Source of the DNA: ZC4RG30 sp046347045
GTDB lineage: Bacteria; Pseudomonadota; Gammaproteobacteria; Steroidobacterales; Steroidobacteraceae
NCBI GenBank assembly: GCA_046347045.1
Contig: JAXMGX010000007.1
Span: 1 to 64,000 of the forward strand
Direction: 5' to 3'
Length of the DNA: 64,000 nt
Position 1 is the stretch's first letter; each line of letters starts with the position of its first letter. Below the pieces are notes generated by a model. That model ran no database searches. It was not told the DNA's origin and worked only from the letters and a program-made list of their open reading frames with translations. Below are positions 1-8,324 of the stretch, piece after piece. Made by a program: the position numbers and the translations under genes.

Positions 1-1
1 G

Positions 2-544
2 CGCGAACAATTGTTGAAAGCCGGGCTGGTGTCCGAACAGCAGGTGCAGAAGGCCGAGCGCGAACAGCGCCAGCAGCAGCATCGCGGCGCGCAGAATGTG
101 CCCAAGGACAAGCGCCGCAATCCGGGGCCCACGCCACAACAGGTTGCGGCGCAGAAGGCGGCGGCGGAAAAGGCCGCCAGGGATGCGGAGCTGAACCGCA
201 AGAAGCAGGAAAAGGCCGAGCGCCGCGCCCGCTTCGCCGAAATCCGCCAGCTCGTGGAGCAGCACCATGTGCCGCGGGTGGAAACCGACGACTTCTACAA
301 TTTCCAGGATGGCACCAATATCCGCCGCGTGCCGGTCAATCCGGAGCTGCGCGCGCGGCTGATCGCCGGCGAACTGGCCATCGTGCGCTGCGAGGGGCGT
401 TATGCCTTCGTGCCCGCGGCCGTGGGGCAGCGCGTGCGCGAACGCGTCGAACGCGCGCTGATCCACTGGAACGATCCCAGCGCCAAACCCGCCGCCGACG
501 ACCCCTACAAGGACTACGCCGTCCCCGACGATCTGGTCTGGTAA
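2..544 (+). CDS. DUF2058 family protein (5' end outside window)
   Basis: The open frame runs in from the left edge without a start, beginning REQLLKAGLV, which matches the usual N-terminus of DUF2058 proteins (typically M..LQEQLLKAGLV), so only a few residues are missing. At least 180 residues are visible. The N-terminal half is a charged, Gln/Lys/Arg-rich helical region (roughly residues 10-75), followed by a compact C-terminal domain with FYNFQDG and YAFVPA. Family members are annotated as putative nucleoprotein or polynucleotide enzyme regulators, but no biochemical role is firmly established. The codon at position 11 is TTG and is unlikely to be the real start. Confidence 0.85.
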   Translation, partial: REQLLKAGLVSEQQVQKAEREQRQQQHRGAQNVPKDKRRNPGPTPQQVAAQKAAAEKAARDAELNRKKQEKAERRARFAEIRQLVEQHHVPRVETDDFYNFQDGTNIRRVPVNPELRARLIAGELAIVRCEGRYAFVPAAVGQRVRERVERALIHWNDPSAKPAADDPYKDYAVPDDLVW

Positions 545-569
545 ACCGCGGCGGGATTACCATCCCCGC

Positions 570-1565
570 ATGACTACCGCTTTGCGCATCACACTGGCGG
601 TTCTGTTGCTGCCGCTGCAGGCGAATGCGGCGGCGCTGCCTGGCCCGGCCTTGCCGGCCCCTGCAAACCCCGACGCCGCGTCCACCGCACCCACCGGCGA
701 TCCGGAACTCGCGGAGATCATCGTGCAGGCGCCGGAGCCGCGCTACGTCGCGCCCACCAATCGCGACCGCATCGGGCGCGTCTGGGTGCCGGTGTACATC
801 AATGACAAGGGACCCTTCCGACTGGTGCTGGATTCCGGCGCCACGCGCTCGGCGCTGACGCCCAAAGTGGCGGGCATGCTCGATCTGCCGCCGAACAACT
901 CGCCGCCGGTGATGCTGCGCGGCGTGACCGGTTCGGCGGTGGCGCCCACCGTGCGGGTGGACAGCATCAGCGTGGGCGATCTGTATGTGGGCCCTTCGAC
1001 GGTACCCATCGTGGAAGATGCCTTCGGCGGTGCCGAGGGCCTGCTGGGCACCGACGGCATGCGTGGCAAGCGCATCTTCATCGACTTCCGCAACGACTTC
1101 ATCAACATCTCGAATTCGCGCAACCGCCGTGCCCCGGCGGGATTCCAGACCGTGCCCTTCCTGAAGGACGACCTGAACCTGCTGATCGTCGAGGCCACCA
1201 TCGGCAACCTGCCCGTGCGCGCCATCATCGACACCGGCGCACAGGCCAGCGTGGGCAACCTGGCGCTGCGGACGGCGCTGCACCGGCAGGTGGAACGCAA
1301 CCTGCGCGGCCTGGATCAGGTGACCGGCGCCACCGGCGACGTGCAATTCGGCGTCGGCGCGCGCATCTCGCCCATCGTCATCGGCGAGCTGTCGATACGC
1401 GATGCGCACATCACCTTCGGCGACATGCGCATCTTCGAGCGCTGGAAGATGATGGACGAACCGGCCGTGCTGATCGGCATGGACATCCTCGGGCTGCTCG
1501 ACACGCTGGTGATCGACTACCGGCGCATGGAGCTGCAGATCAAGAGACGCCGGGACTTCTCGTGA
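570..1565 (+). CDS. Secreted retropepsin-like aspartic protease, two-lobed
   Basis: 331 residues. An N-terminal hydrophobic stretch ending near QANA looks like a signal peptide, so the protein is probably periplasmic. Two clan-AA active-site motifs are visible, VLDSGATRS near residue 88 and AIIDTGAQAS near residue 217, so one chain carries both catalytic Asp lobes, unlike homodimeric retropepsins. IGMDILG near the C-terminus fits the hydrophobic-Gly motif of the second lobe. Substrate unknown. Its 3' end overlaps the convergent RND pump gene by 26 bp. The ATG at 570 lies 25 bp after the DUF2058 stop. Confidence 0.8.
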   Translation: MTTALRITLAVLLLPLQANAAALPGPALPAPANPDAASTAPTGDPELAEIIVQAPEPRYVAPTNRDRIGRVWVPVYINDKGPFRLVLDSGATRSALTPKVAGMLDLPPNNSPPVMLRGVTGSAVAPTVRVDSISVGDLYVGPSTVPIVEDAFGGAEGLLGTDGMRGKRIFIDFRNDFINISNSRNRRAPAGFQTVPFLKDDLNLLIVEATIGNLPVRAIIDTGAQASVGNLALRTALHRQVERNLRGLDQVTGATGDVQFGVGARISPIVIGELSIRDAHITFGDMRIFERWKMMDEPAVLIGMDILGLLDTLVIDYRRMELQIKRRRDFS

Positions 1566-4500
1566 CCGGTGCGGGGCGGCCGAACCAGCCCCGGAACTTC
1601 GCCCGCACCTTGTGCTCCGCATCGTCGAAGATGGTGTAGATCACGGGCACCACGAACAGCGACAGCGCAGTCGAGGCGACGAGGCCGCCGATGACCGAGG
1701 CGCCCATCGGACCACTGAAGCCCGTGTCGCCGGAGATGCCGATCGTCATCGGCAACATGCCCGCCGCCATGGCGATGGTGGTCATGATGATGGGCCGCGC
1801 ACGCTTCGAGCAGGCATCCACCAGCGCATCGAAGCGCGACAGGCCATGCTCGCGCCGCGCCATCACCGCGTACTCCACCAGCAGGATGGAGTTCTTGGTG
1901 ACGATGCCCATCAATGCCAGCACACCCATCAGCGCCGGCAGCGACAGCTCCATGCGGAACACGAACAGCGCGACGATCGCGCCGCCGATGGAAGGCGGCA
2001 GCGCCGACAGGATGGTGATGGGCTGCACCACGTCGTGGAACAGCAGCACCAGCAGCGCATAGATGCAGAAGATGCCGATCACCATCGCGACGCCGAAGCC
2101 GGCGAAGATGTCGTTCATGATCTGCGTGTCGCCCGATTCCACCTTGCGGACGCCGGCGGGCAGGTTCTTCATCGTCGGCAGCGCGTTCACCTTGTCCATG
2201 GCCACGCCGAGCGCCATCTCGCCGCGATCCGCGGTGATGGTGATGTTGCGGCTGCGGTTGTAGCGCGTGATCTGCGCGGGACCGGCACCGAAGCTCACGT
2301 CCGCCACATTGACCAGCGGCACGGGACCGAATCGCGAGGGCACGGTGAGCAGCTTCACCTGATCGAGGCTGGTGCGCGCCGAATCGCGCAGGCGGACGCG
2401 GATGGGAATCTGCCGGTCGGGAAGATTCAGCTTCGAGAGATTGTTGGTGATGTCGCCGCTGGTGGCGATGCGCGTCACCTGGCTGATGGCCGCCGTGGTC
2501 ACGCCCAGCTCCGCGGCGCGGTCGGCACGCGGACGGATGACGAGCTCGGGCTGCAGCAGGCTGGCACTGGTGGTGACGTTCGAGATGCCAGGCACTTCAC
2601 GCAGCTCACGCTCGAGCTGCGCCGCCGCCGCGGCCAGCACGTTGGAATCGTCCCCAGCAAGGTCGATCTGCAGCGGTCCGCTGCCGGGATTGCCGCCACC
2701 ACCGGTGGAGATGCGGACGCCGGGGATGTCGCGCGTGGCGTCGAGGATGGCGCTCTGCATCTGCTGCTGGCTGCGGTCGCGGTCACTGGAATCCACCAGC
2801 GTGATGAACACCCCGCCGCCGCGCGGCCCCACCACGCTGAACACATGCTCCACTTCCTTGAACTTCTTCATCCGCTGCAGCAGCGCGTCGTAGGCGCTGA
2901 GACCGTCCTGCAGGCGCGACCCCGGCGGCAGTTCGACGTTCAGGTTCACGAAGCCGAAGTCCTGCGCGGGCGAGAAACCCGTGGGCAACAGTCGCACCAG
3001 CGAGAATGCGGCCAGCATGGCCACGGACGAGATGGCGATGGTCTTCCAGCGGTGCACCAGCACCCAGCGCACCTTCGACAGGTACCAGGCCTTGAAGCGG
3101 CCGATCTCCTCCTCATGCGAGGCCGGCCGCATGTACTTGGAAGCCATCATCGGCGTCAGCGTGCGCGCCACCAGCAGCGAGAACAGCACGGCAATGGCCG
3201 CGGTGAAGCCGAAGGGCTTGAAGAATTCGCCGGGAATGCCGCCCATGAAGGCCACGGGGATGAACACCGCGCACAGCGTCAACGACGTGGCCACCACCGC
3301 CAGGCCGATCTCGATGGCCGCATCGGTGGCCGCCTGCAGCGGCGGCTTGCCCATGCGCAGGTGGCGCACGATGTTCTCGATCTCGACGATGGCGTCGTCC
3401 ACCAGCATGCCCACCACCAGCATCAGTGCCAGCATGGTGAGGAAATTCATCGTGAAGCCGAACAGGTGCAGCGCCCAGAAGGTGGGGATCACCGCCAGCG
3501 GCAGTGCGGCTGCCGAGATCAGCGTGGCGCGGATGTCGCGCAGGAAGAACCACACCACGATGATGGCCAGCAGCGCGCCCTCGATCAGCATGGTCATGGA
3601 TTCGCGGAAGCTCTTGCGCACCTGCTTGTCGGAGATGTTGTTGATCTCCGTGATGTGGATGTCCGGGTAGCGCTTCTGCAGCTCCTTCACCGCCTTGCGC
3701 GCACCGTCAGCCACTTCCACGGCGCCCTCGCCCCAGGCGCGGAACACGCGGAAGCCGATCACCGCCTTGCCATCGAGCATGGCCTGCTGACGCACCTCGG
3801 CCGCCTGGTCGCGCACGTCGGCGATGGAATCCAGCCGCGTGGTCTTGCCATCGCCCAGCGCAATGGGCATGGCCGCCAGATCCTGCACGGAATTGATGGT
3901 ACCCAGCGTGCGCACGCTCTGTTCCTGCGCGCCGATGCGCGTCTCGCCGCCCGGCAGCTCCACCTGTGTACGCAGCAGCGTATTCGACACATCGCCGGCG
4001 GTGACGCCCAGCGCGGCCATCCGGTCCGGATCGAGGTCCACGCGCACCTCGCGCGACACGCCACCGATGCGGCTGACCTGCCCCACGCCGGGCACGCCGC
4101 TGATGAAGCGCATCACGTTCAGGTCGACGAACCAGGACAGCTCCGTGTCGCTCAACTTGTCGGAGGCCACCGCGAAGGTGAGTACCGGATCGCCGGCGGT
4201 GGTGGCGCGCGAGATGTTCGGTTCGGTGGCGTCCAGCGGCAGGTCGGGTCGGATGCGCGAGACGGCGTCGCGCACGTCATCCATGGCCTGCGACAGGTCG
4301 GTGTCGAACTGGAACTCGATGACGGTCTGCGAGCTGCCCGTGGATATCGTGCTGTTGATGTTCTCGATGCCGACGATGTTCGATACGGCATCCTCGACCT
4401 TGCGCGTGATCTCGGTTTCCATCTGCGACGGCGGCACGCCGGCGTAGCCCACCGAGACGATCACGAAGGGGAAGGCGATATCCGGCTGGTTCTGCACCGG

Positions 4501-4596
4501 CAGTCGCGGCAGGCTGTAGAGGCCCCCCAGTACCAGCGCGACGAACATCATCATCACCGGGACGGGATTGCGGATCGACCAGGTTACGAAGTTCAC
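1540..4596 (-). CDS. RND family efflux transporter permease subunit (HAE1-like)
   Basis: 1018 residues from the GTG at 4596, chosen because VNFVTWSIRNPVPV is the usual inner-membrane N-terminus of this family; the frame is open to a TTG at 4629. Typical RND plan: TM1, a periplasmic porter domain, TM2-6, a second porter domain, TM7-12. The proton-relay segment LVVGMLVDDAIVEIENI carries the paired Asp residues of TM4. The protein should work as a trimer with a periplasmic adaptor and a TolC-type channel, but no adaptor gene is adjacent, so partners must lie elsewhere. Substrate cannot be told from sequence. The stop codon lies inside the end of the convergent protease gene. Confidence 0.92.
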   Translation of the reverse strand: MNFVTWSIRNPVPVMMMFVALVLGGLYSLPRLPVQNQPDIAFPFVIVSVGYAGVPPSQMETEITRKVEDAVSNIVGIENINSTISTGSSQTVIEFQFDTDLSQAMDDVRDAVSRIRPDLPLDATEPNISRATTAGDPVLTFAVASDKLSDTELSWFVDLNVMRFISGVPGVGQVSRIGGVSREVRVDLDPDRMAALGVTAGDVSNTLLRTQVELPGGETRIGAQEQSVRTLGTINSVQDLAAMPIALGDGKTTRLDSIADVRDQAAEVRQQAMLDGKAVIGFRVFRAWGEGAVEVADGARKAVKELQKRYPDIHITEINNISDKQVRKSFRESMTMLIEGALLAIIVVWFFLRDIRATLISAAALPLAVIPTFWALHLFGFTMNFLTMLALMLVVGMLVDDAIVEIENIVRHLRMGKPPLQAATDAAIEIGLAVVATSLTLCAVFIPVAFMGGIPGEFFKPFGFTAAIAVLFSLLVARTLTPMMASKYMRPASHEEEIGRFKAWYLSKVRWVLVHRWKTIAISSVAMLAAFSLVRLLPTGFSPAQDFGFVNLNVELPPGSRLQDGLSAYDALLQRMKKFKEVEHVFSVVGPRGGGVFITLVDSSDRDRSQQQMQSAILDATRDIPGVRISTGGGGNPGSGPLQIDLAGDDSNVLAAAAAQLERELREVPGISNVTTSASLLQPELVIRPRADRAAELGVTTAAISQVTRIATSGDITNNLSKLNLPDRQIPIRVRLRDSARTSLDQVKLLTVPSRFGPVPLVNVADVSFGAGPAQITRYNRSRNITITADRGEMALGVAMDKVNALPTMKNLPAGVRKVESGDTQIMNDIFAGFGVAMVIGIFCIYALLVLLFHDVVQPITILSALPPSIGGAIVALFVFRMELSLPALMGVLALMGIVTKNSILLVEYAVMARREHGLSRFDALVDACSKRARPIIMTTIAMAAGMLPMTIGISGDTGFSGPMGASVIGGLVASTALSLFVVPVIYTIFDDAEHKVRAKFRGWFGRPAPVTRSPGVS

Positions 4597-4643
4597 GGCG
4601 TGCAACCCGGCATGGCGCCTGCTTTGCAAATGACGAAGTTCAC
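4593..4643 (-). CDS. Possible 16-codon leader ORF overlapping the RND start
   Basis: A GTG at 4643 opens a 16-codon frame whose TGA overlaps the RND GTG start (GTGA). A 15-bp sequence containing the GTG-AAC-TTC start occurs twice, at 4586-4600 and 4633-4647, so the leader and the pump begin with the same codons in different frames. A purine-rich GGAAGAG lies about 10 bases upstream of the leader start. It could couple translation, or simply be a small duplication. No conservation evidence is available. Confidence 0.25.
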   Translation of the reverse strand: MNFVICKAGAMPGCTP

Positions 4644-4817
4644 GGCGGGGAGGCTCTTCCGCGGGCGGCGGTGGGGGAAATAGCGGATTTTAGCGCAGCA
4701 ACGGGTCCCGGATGGGGCGTCCGTCCGTGAGAAATTCCTCACGCGGCGGTCATCGCCGGTTCAGGTGTCGCGTTGATAATGAGATGAGGGCAACTGCCCG
4801 CGAAACCGGAGGATGCC

Positions 4818-5276
4818 ATGTACGACCTCAGAATTCGCAATCCTGCCGCCCTGCTGGCCTGGGGCGTGGCAGCAACACTGGCCGGGAGTGCCATGGCGGG
4901 CGGCAGCGCCGCACCCGGGGGTGCCACGGCGGGCGCTACCGCACCGGCAGCCGCCGAAGTTTCGATTCCCTTCGTGGACCACCGCAACATCCGTGACTGG
5001 CAGGCCGACAAGCGGGACGGCCTGTGGATCCAGGACCAGCGCCGCAACTGGTACTACGCCCGATTGATGTCGCCCTGCATCGGCCTCGACTTCGCGCTGA
5101 GCATCGGCTTCGACACGGGCCGGGGCTCGGGGCAGCTCGACAAGTTCAGCTCGATCATCGTGCCCCGGGAGGGGCGCTGCCAGATCACCAGCCTGACGCG
5201 CAGCGACGCGCCGCCGCCCTCGGGCAGGAAGAAGAAGCACAAGGTGGTGGAAGAGAAGCACACGCCGCAGAATTGA
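4818..5276 (+). CDS. DUF6491-like secreted protein
   Basis: 152 residues. A strong GGAGGA ribosome-binding site precedes the ATG. A signal peptide ends around SAMA (residues 27-30), followed by an Ala/Gly/Thr-rich linker. The mature core contains HRNIRDWQAD, a tryptophan-rich WIQDQRRNWYYARLM, a Cys in MSPCIGLDF and a second Cys in EGRCQI, the pattern of DUF6491 proteins, where the two cysteines could form a disulfide. The C-terminus is a Lys/His-rich tail (KKKHKVVEEKH). Function unknown; family assignment is from remembered pattern only. Confidence 0.65.
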   Translation: MYDLRIRNPAALLAWGVAATLAGSAMAGGSAAPGGATAGATAPAAAEVSIPFVDHRNIRDWQADKRDGLWIQDQRRNWYYARLMSPCIGLDFALSIGFDTGRGSGQLDKFSSIIVPREGRCQITSLTRSDAPPPSGRKKKHKVVEEKHTPQN

Positions 5277-5321
5277 TCCCCGCAGGCGCCAGCAGGGTCG
5301 CTGGCGCCAAGGAGAATCTGC

Positions 5322-6314
5322 ATGTCCGATCGCGTCGTCCGCATTCACCGACTCGGCGGCCCGGACGTGCTCACGCTGGAGCGCACTCAGGTGGGCGAAC
5401 CTGCCGCCGGCCAGGCGCGTGTGCGCATCAACGCCATCGGGCTGAACCGTTCCGAGGCGATATATCGCAGCGGCCAGTATCTGGTGCCACCCAGATTGCC
5501 CTCGCTGATGGGCTATGAAGCCAGCGGCGTGCTCGAAGCCGTGGGCGCGGACGTCAGCGGCTTCACCATCGGCGAACCGGTGTGCGTGCTGCCGAATTTC
5601 CGCATGGGCGAATACGGTGTGTATGCGGATCGCGCCATCGTGCCGGCATCGAGCCTGGTTGCGCCGCCACCTGGACTTGCGCCCATCGAGGCCGCATCGG
5701 TGTGGATGCAGTACTTCACGGCCTTCGGCATCGTGCAGGCCGGGCATGTTGCGCTGGGCGATTTCGTGCTGATTCCCGCGGCGTCGAGCAGCGTGGGACT
5801 TGCTGCCATCCAGATCGCGAACTGGCTGGGCGCGGAGCCCATCGCGATGACGCGCACCAGCGCGAAGCGCGCGGCGCTGCAGGCGCAGGGCGCGCGACAT
5901 GTCATCGCCAGCAGTGAATGCGATGTGCCAGCCGAGGTGATGCGCATCACCGGCGGCCGCGGCGCGAGGGTGGTGTTCGATCCGGTGGGCGGGCCATTCG
6001 TGGAAACACTGGCCAAGTCGATGGCCGACGAGGGCATCCTCATCGTGTACGGCAGCCTTGCCGGCGCTGCCACGCCCTATCCCCACTGGAGCGCTGCGCT
6101 CAAGGGACTGTCACTGCGTGGCTGGGTAGCCTCGCAGATCTGGAATCATCCGCAGCGATTCGCGCACTTCCGCGATCTGGTTCTGCGCGGGCTGGCAGGC
6201 GGAAACCTGCGTCCGGTGATCGCGAGAACCTTCAGCCTCGATGACATCGTCGAGGCGCACCGCTACCTGGAATCCAACCAGCAGGTGGGCAAGATCGTCG
6301 TCACCACCGCCTGA
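5322..6314 (+). CDS. Zinc-independent MDR oxidoreductase (quinone oxidoreductase-like)
   Basis: 330 residues. The N-terminal GroES-like domain includes GLNRSEAIYRSGQY and MGYEASGVLEAVG, with no Cys/His/Glu zinc ligands where alcohol dehydrogenases have them. The Rossmann domain has the nucleotide loop AASSSVGLAAIQIA. The family reduces quinones, enones or aldehydes with NADPH; the substrate here is not evident. An AAGGAGA site lies just upstream. The gene stands alone, about 45 bp after the DUF6491-like gene. Confidence 0.85.
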   Translation: MSDRVVRIHRLGGPDVLTLERTQVGEPAAGQARVRINAIGLNRSEAIYRSGQYLVPPRLPSLMGYEASGVLEAVGADVSGFTIGEPVCVLPNFRMGEYGVYADRAIVPASSLVAPPPGLAPIEAASVWMQYFTAFGIVQAGHVALGDFVLIPAASSSVGLAAIQIANWLGAEPIAMTRTSAKRAALQAQGARHVIASSECDVPAEVMRITGGRGARVVFDPVGGPFVETLAKSMADEGILIVYGSLAGAATPYPHWSAALKGLSLRGWVASQIWNHPQRFAHFRDLVLRGLAGGNLRPVIARTFSLDDIVEAHRYLESNQQVGKIVVTTA

Positions 6315-6446
6315 TCACTGCGTATCCGTGCGCTGACATATGTCATCCCAGTCCTACGACTGTGGGCACATGGCGACGGGTGGCGGCGCTGCCGAAGCGC
6401 CTGAAGAATGGCCTGGAATCGGGCCCTTTGGCCCCGGGGAGGATCC

Positions 6447-7007
6447 ATGAACAGAACATTTGCCGTGCTCGCCTTGTGCCTGGCCAGTTGCGCGGCAGCC
6501 GCGGCCGACAACGGCTTCTATCTCGGCGCCGGCGTGGGCCGCAGCGACTTCAATCTCGATGCACCACTCGACAGCAAGGACACCACCTGGAAGGCCATTG
6601 CCGGACTGCGACTGCTCGACAGCTTCGGCGTCGAACTGAACTACACGGACTTCGGCAAGGCCACGGTGCCCAGTGGCGTCGCCTGCGTCGCGCTGGTCGG
6701 CACCAACTGCCCGTCGACCACACGCGTCGAGGGCAACGCGCTGTCGGCATTCGCCGTGGGCTTCATCGATTTTCCGGTGGTTGATCTGTTCGGCAAGGTG
6801 GGCGTTGCCCGCGGAGACGCGAAACTGCGCACGCCCGGCTTCCCGGCGTTTTCGACCAGCGATTCCAGCACCGACATCGCCTGGGGCGCGGGCGTGCAGG
6901 CGCACTTCCTGAGCTTTGTCGTGCGCGCGGAATACGAGCGCTACAAGATCTTCGGCGACACCAAGGTCAACCTCGGCTCGCTGAGTTTCATCTACACCTT
7001 CCTCTAG
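6447..7007 (+). CDS. Small outer-membrane beta-barrel protein
   Basis: 186 residues from the ATG at 6447, chosen because a GGGGAGGA site sits just upstream and a clean signal peptide follows (cleavage near AAAA-DNGFY). The mature part starts GFYLGAGVGRSDF and alternates amphipathic strands, with AGLRLLDSFGVELNYTDFG typical of the OmpA/OmpW-like eight-stranded porin fold. The chain ends SFIYTFL, a plausible C-terminal beta strand. Its stop codon shares the palindrome CTAG with the stop of the convergent MFS gene. Ligand or role unknown. Confidence 0.75.
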   Translation: MNRTFAVLALCLASCAAAAADNGFYLGAGVGRSDFNLDAPLDSKDTTWKAIAGLRLLDSFGVELNYTDFGKATVPSGVACVALVGTNCPSTTRVEGNALSAFAVGFIDFPVVDLFGKVGVARGDAKLRTPGFPAFSTSDSSTDIAWGAGVQAHFLSFVVRAEYERYKIFGDTKVNLGSLSFIYTFL

Positions 7008-8221
7008 GCGCGCCGCGCAAGCCACGTGGCGCCCGCCAGCGCCGCGAGACCCACCACCGCCGCAAGGCCTGCGGCGGTGGCCAGATGCTGCTGCGTCCAG
7101 CCGGCGCCCAGCAGCACGCCACCCATGACCGTGCCGATGCTGCCTCCGGCCACGCGGCTCAGGCCCTGCACCCAGCCCAGCGCGGTGGCGCGCACCGGCG
7201 CCGCATAGCTGCTGCTGATGAGCGCCAGCAGACCGGAAAGCCCCGCGCTCAGCACGGACATTCCCGCCAGCAGCACCGCCAGCGACCAGGTGGCATACAG
7301 CGACAGCCCCCCGATGCAGAAGAACAGCCCCACGGCCAGCGCATGGCACAGCAGCAGCACACGGCTGGCGCCGAAGCGATCCATGCTGAAGCCGACCACG
7401 AAACCCAGCGCCACGGTCAGCAACTGACGCATCGAGCCGATCAGGCCCGTGTGCCCCATGCTGTAGCCCTCGGCGAGTATGACCGTGGGCAACCAGTACA
7501 CGGCGAAGTTCAGCACCATGTACGACATGGTGAGCACCATGCAGAACAGCGCCGAGCGCACCAGCACCATCGGCTCGAACAGCAGCCGCAGCGCGCCGGG
7601 CGGCGGCGTCGATGCGGCAGTGGCCCTGGCGACAGGTCGCGACTCGGGCAGCAGCCATGTGCCCAGACTCACGGCAACCACCGACGCGGCGCCACCGGCG
7701 AACAACAGCGACTGCCAACCCAGACGCGGCACCATGACACTGGCGGCGATGCCCGACAGGCCCATTCCCACCACGACTGAGGTGGTGGTGAGTGTGACCA
7801 GGCGCGAACGATATCTCGCCGGGGCGTAGTCGGAAACCAGCGCCAGCGACACCGGCAATGCCGCACCGAAGCCGAACCCCACGATGACCCGCAGCAACAA
7901 CAGCGCCGGCATTTCGCGCGTCAGCGGGATGAACAGCGAGGGCGCGCCAGTGAGCAGCACCGATACCAGCAGCACGCGACGGCGTCCGAACCGGTCGGAC
8001 AGCGGCGCGATGCCGATGGCGCCCACCAGCGAGGCCACCACCGAAGCCGCGAACACCATGCCGATCTGCGCCGGCGCGATGCCGAAGTCCGCGCCCAGCA
8101 GTGGCGCCACATAGCTGATGCCGAAGGTATCCACGCCCTGCAGCACCATGAACAGGCAGCACAGCAGCGAGGCCCGCAGCGGCGGACCCCGGAATGCACT
8201 CTCTACCCCCCTGGATTCCAT
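7004..8221 (-). CDS. MFS transporter, AAHS/aromatic-acid-symporter-like
   Basis: 405 residues from the ATG at 8221; the frame extends to a TTG at 8257 but that adds no transmembrane sequence. Twelve hydrophobic segments are expected. The loop 2-3 signature DRFGRRRVLL and GLSRVAGGSIGT in the second half are visible. The pattern DTFGISYVAPLL in TM1 resembles aromatic acid/H+ symporters of the AAHS group, but the substrate is an inference only. The gene is about 90 bp downstream of the copper oxidase gene on the same strand. Confidence 0.8.
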   Translation of the reverse strand: MESRGVESAFRGPPLRASLLCCLFMVLQGVDTFGISYVAPLLGADFGIAPAQIGMVFAASVVASLVGAIGIAPLSDRFGRRRVLLVSVLLTGAPSLFIPLTREMPALLLLRVIVGFGFGAALPVSLALVSDYAPARYRSRLVTLTTTSVVVGMGLSGIAASVMVPRLGWQSLLFAGGAASVVAVSLGTWLLPESRPVARATAASTPPPGALRLLFEPMVLVRSALFCMVLTMSYMVLNFAVYWLPTVILAEGYSMGHTGLIGSMRQLLTVALGFVVGFSMDRFGASRVLLLCHALAVGLFFCIGGLSLYATWSLAVLLAGMSVLSAGLSGLLALISSSYAAPVRATALGWVQGLSRVAGGSIGTVMGGVLLGAGWTQQHLATAAGLAAVVGLAALAGATWLARRA

Positions 8222-8270
8222 CGCGACGATCTTGAGGGTAGGCCGGCCACACTTCAACGGAGAGTGCTAC

Positions 8271-8324
8271 ATGAATGTCCGGCTGCTTGCACTGGGACTG
8301 CTGCTTGCGCTGTTTCAGCGATGA
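8271..8324 (+). pseudogene. 17-codon ORF resembling a severed signal peptide
   Basis: An ATG preceded by GGAGAG opens MNVRLLALGLLLALFQR and then stops. It looks like the start of an exported protein whose body is gone, and its end overlaps the 3' end of the multicopper oxidase gene on the other strand by 10 bp. It could be a chance ORF. Confidence 0.2.

Noticed and set aside
336..1622. 428-codon minus-strand frame over the aspartic protease gene
   Set aside because: Composition is Arg/His/Gln-rich as expected for antisense to a GC-rich gene; the plus-strand protease has two active-site motifs.
1612..4683. 1023-codon open frame on the plus strand opposite the RND gene
   Set aside because: It is the antisense shadow of a high-GC gene, rich in His, Arg and Gln, with no recognisable domain; the RND reading is unambiguous.
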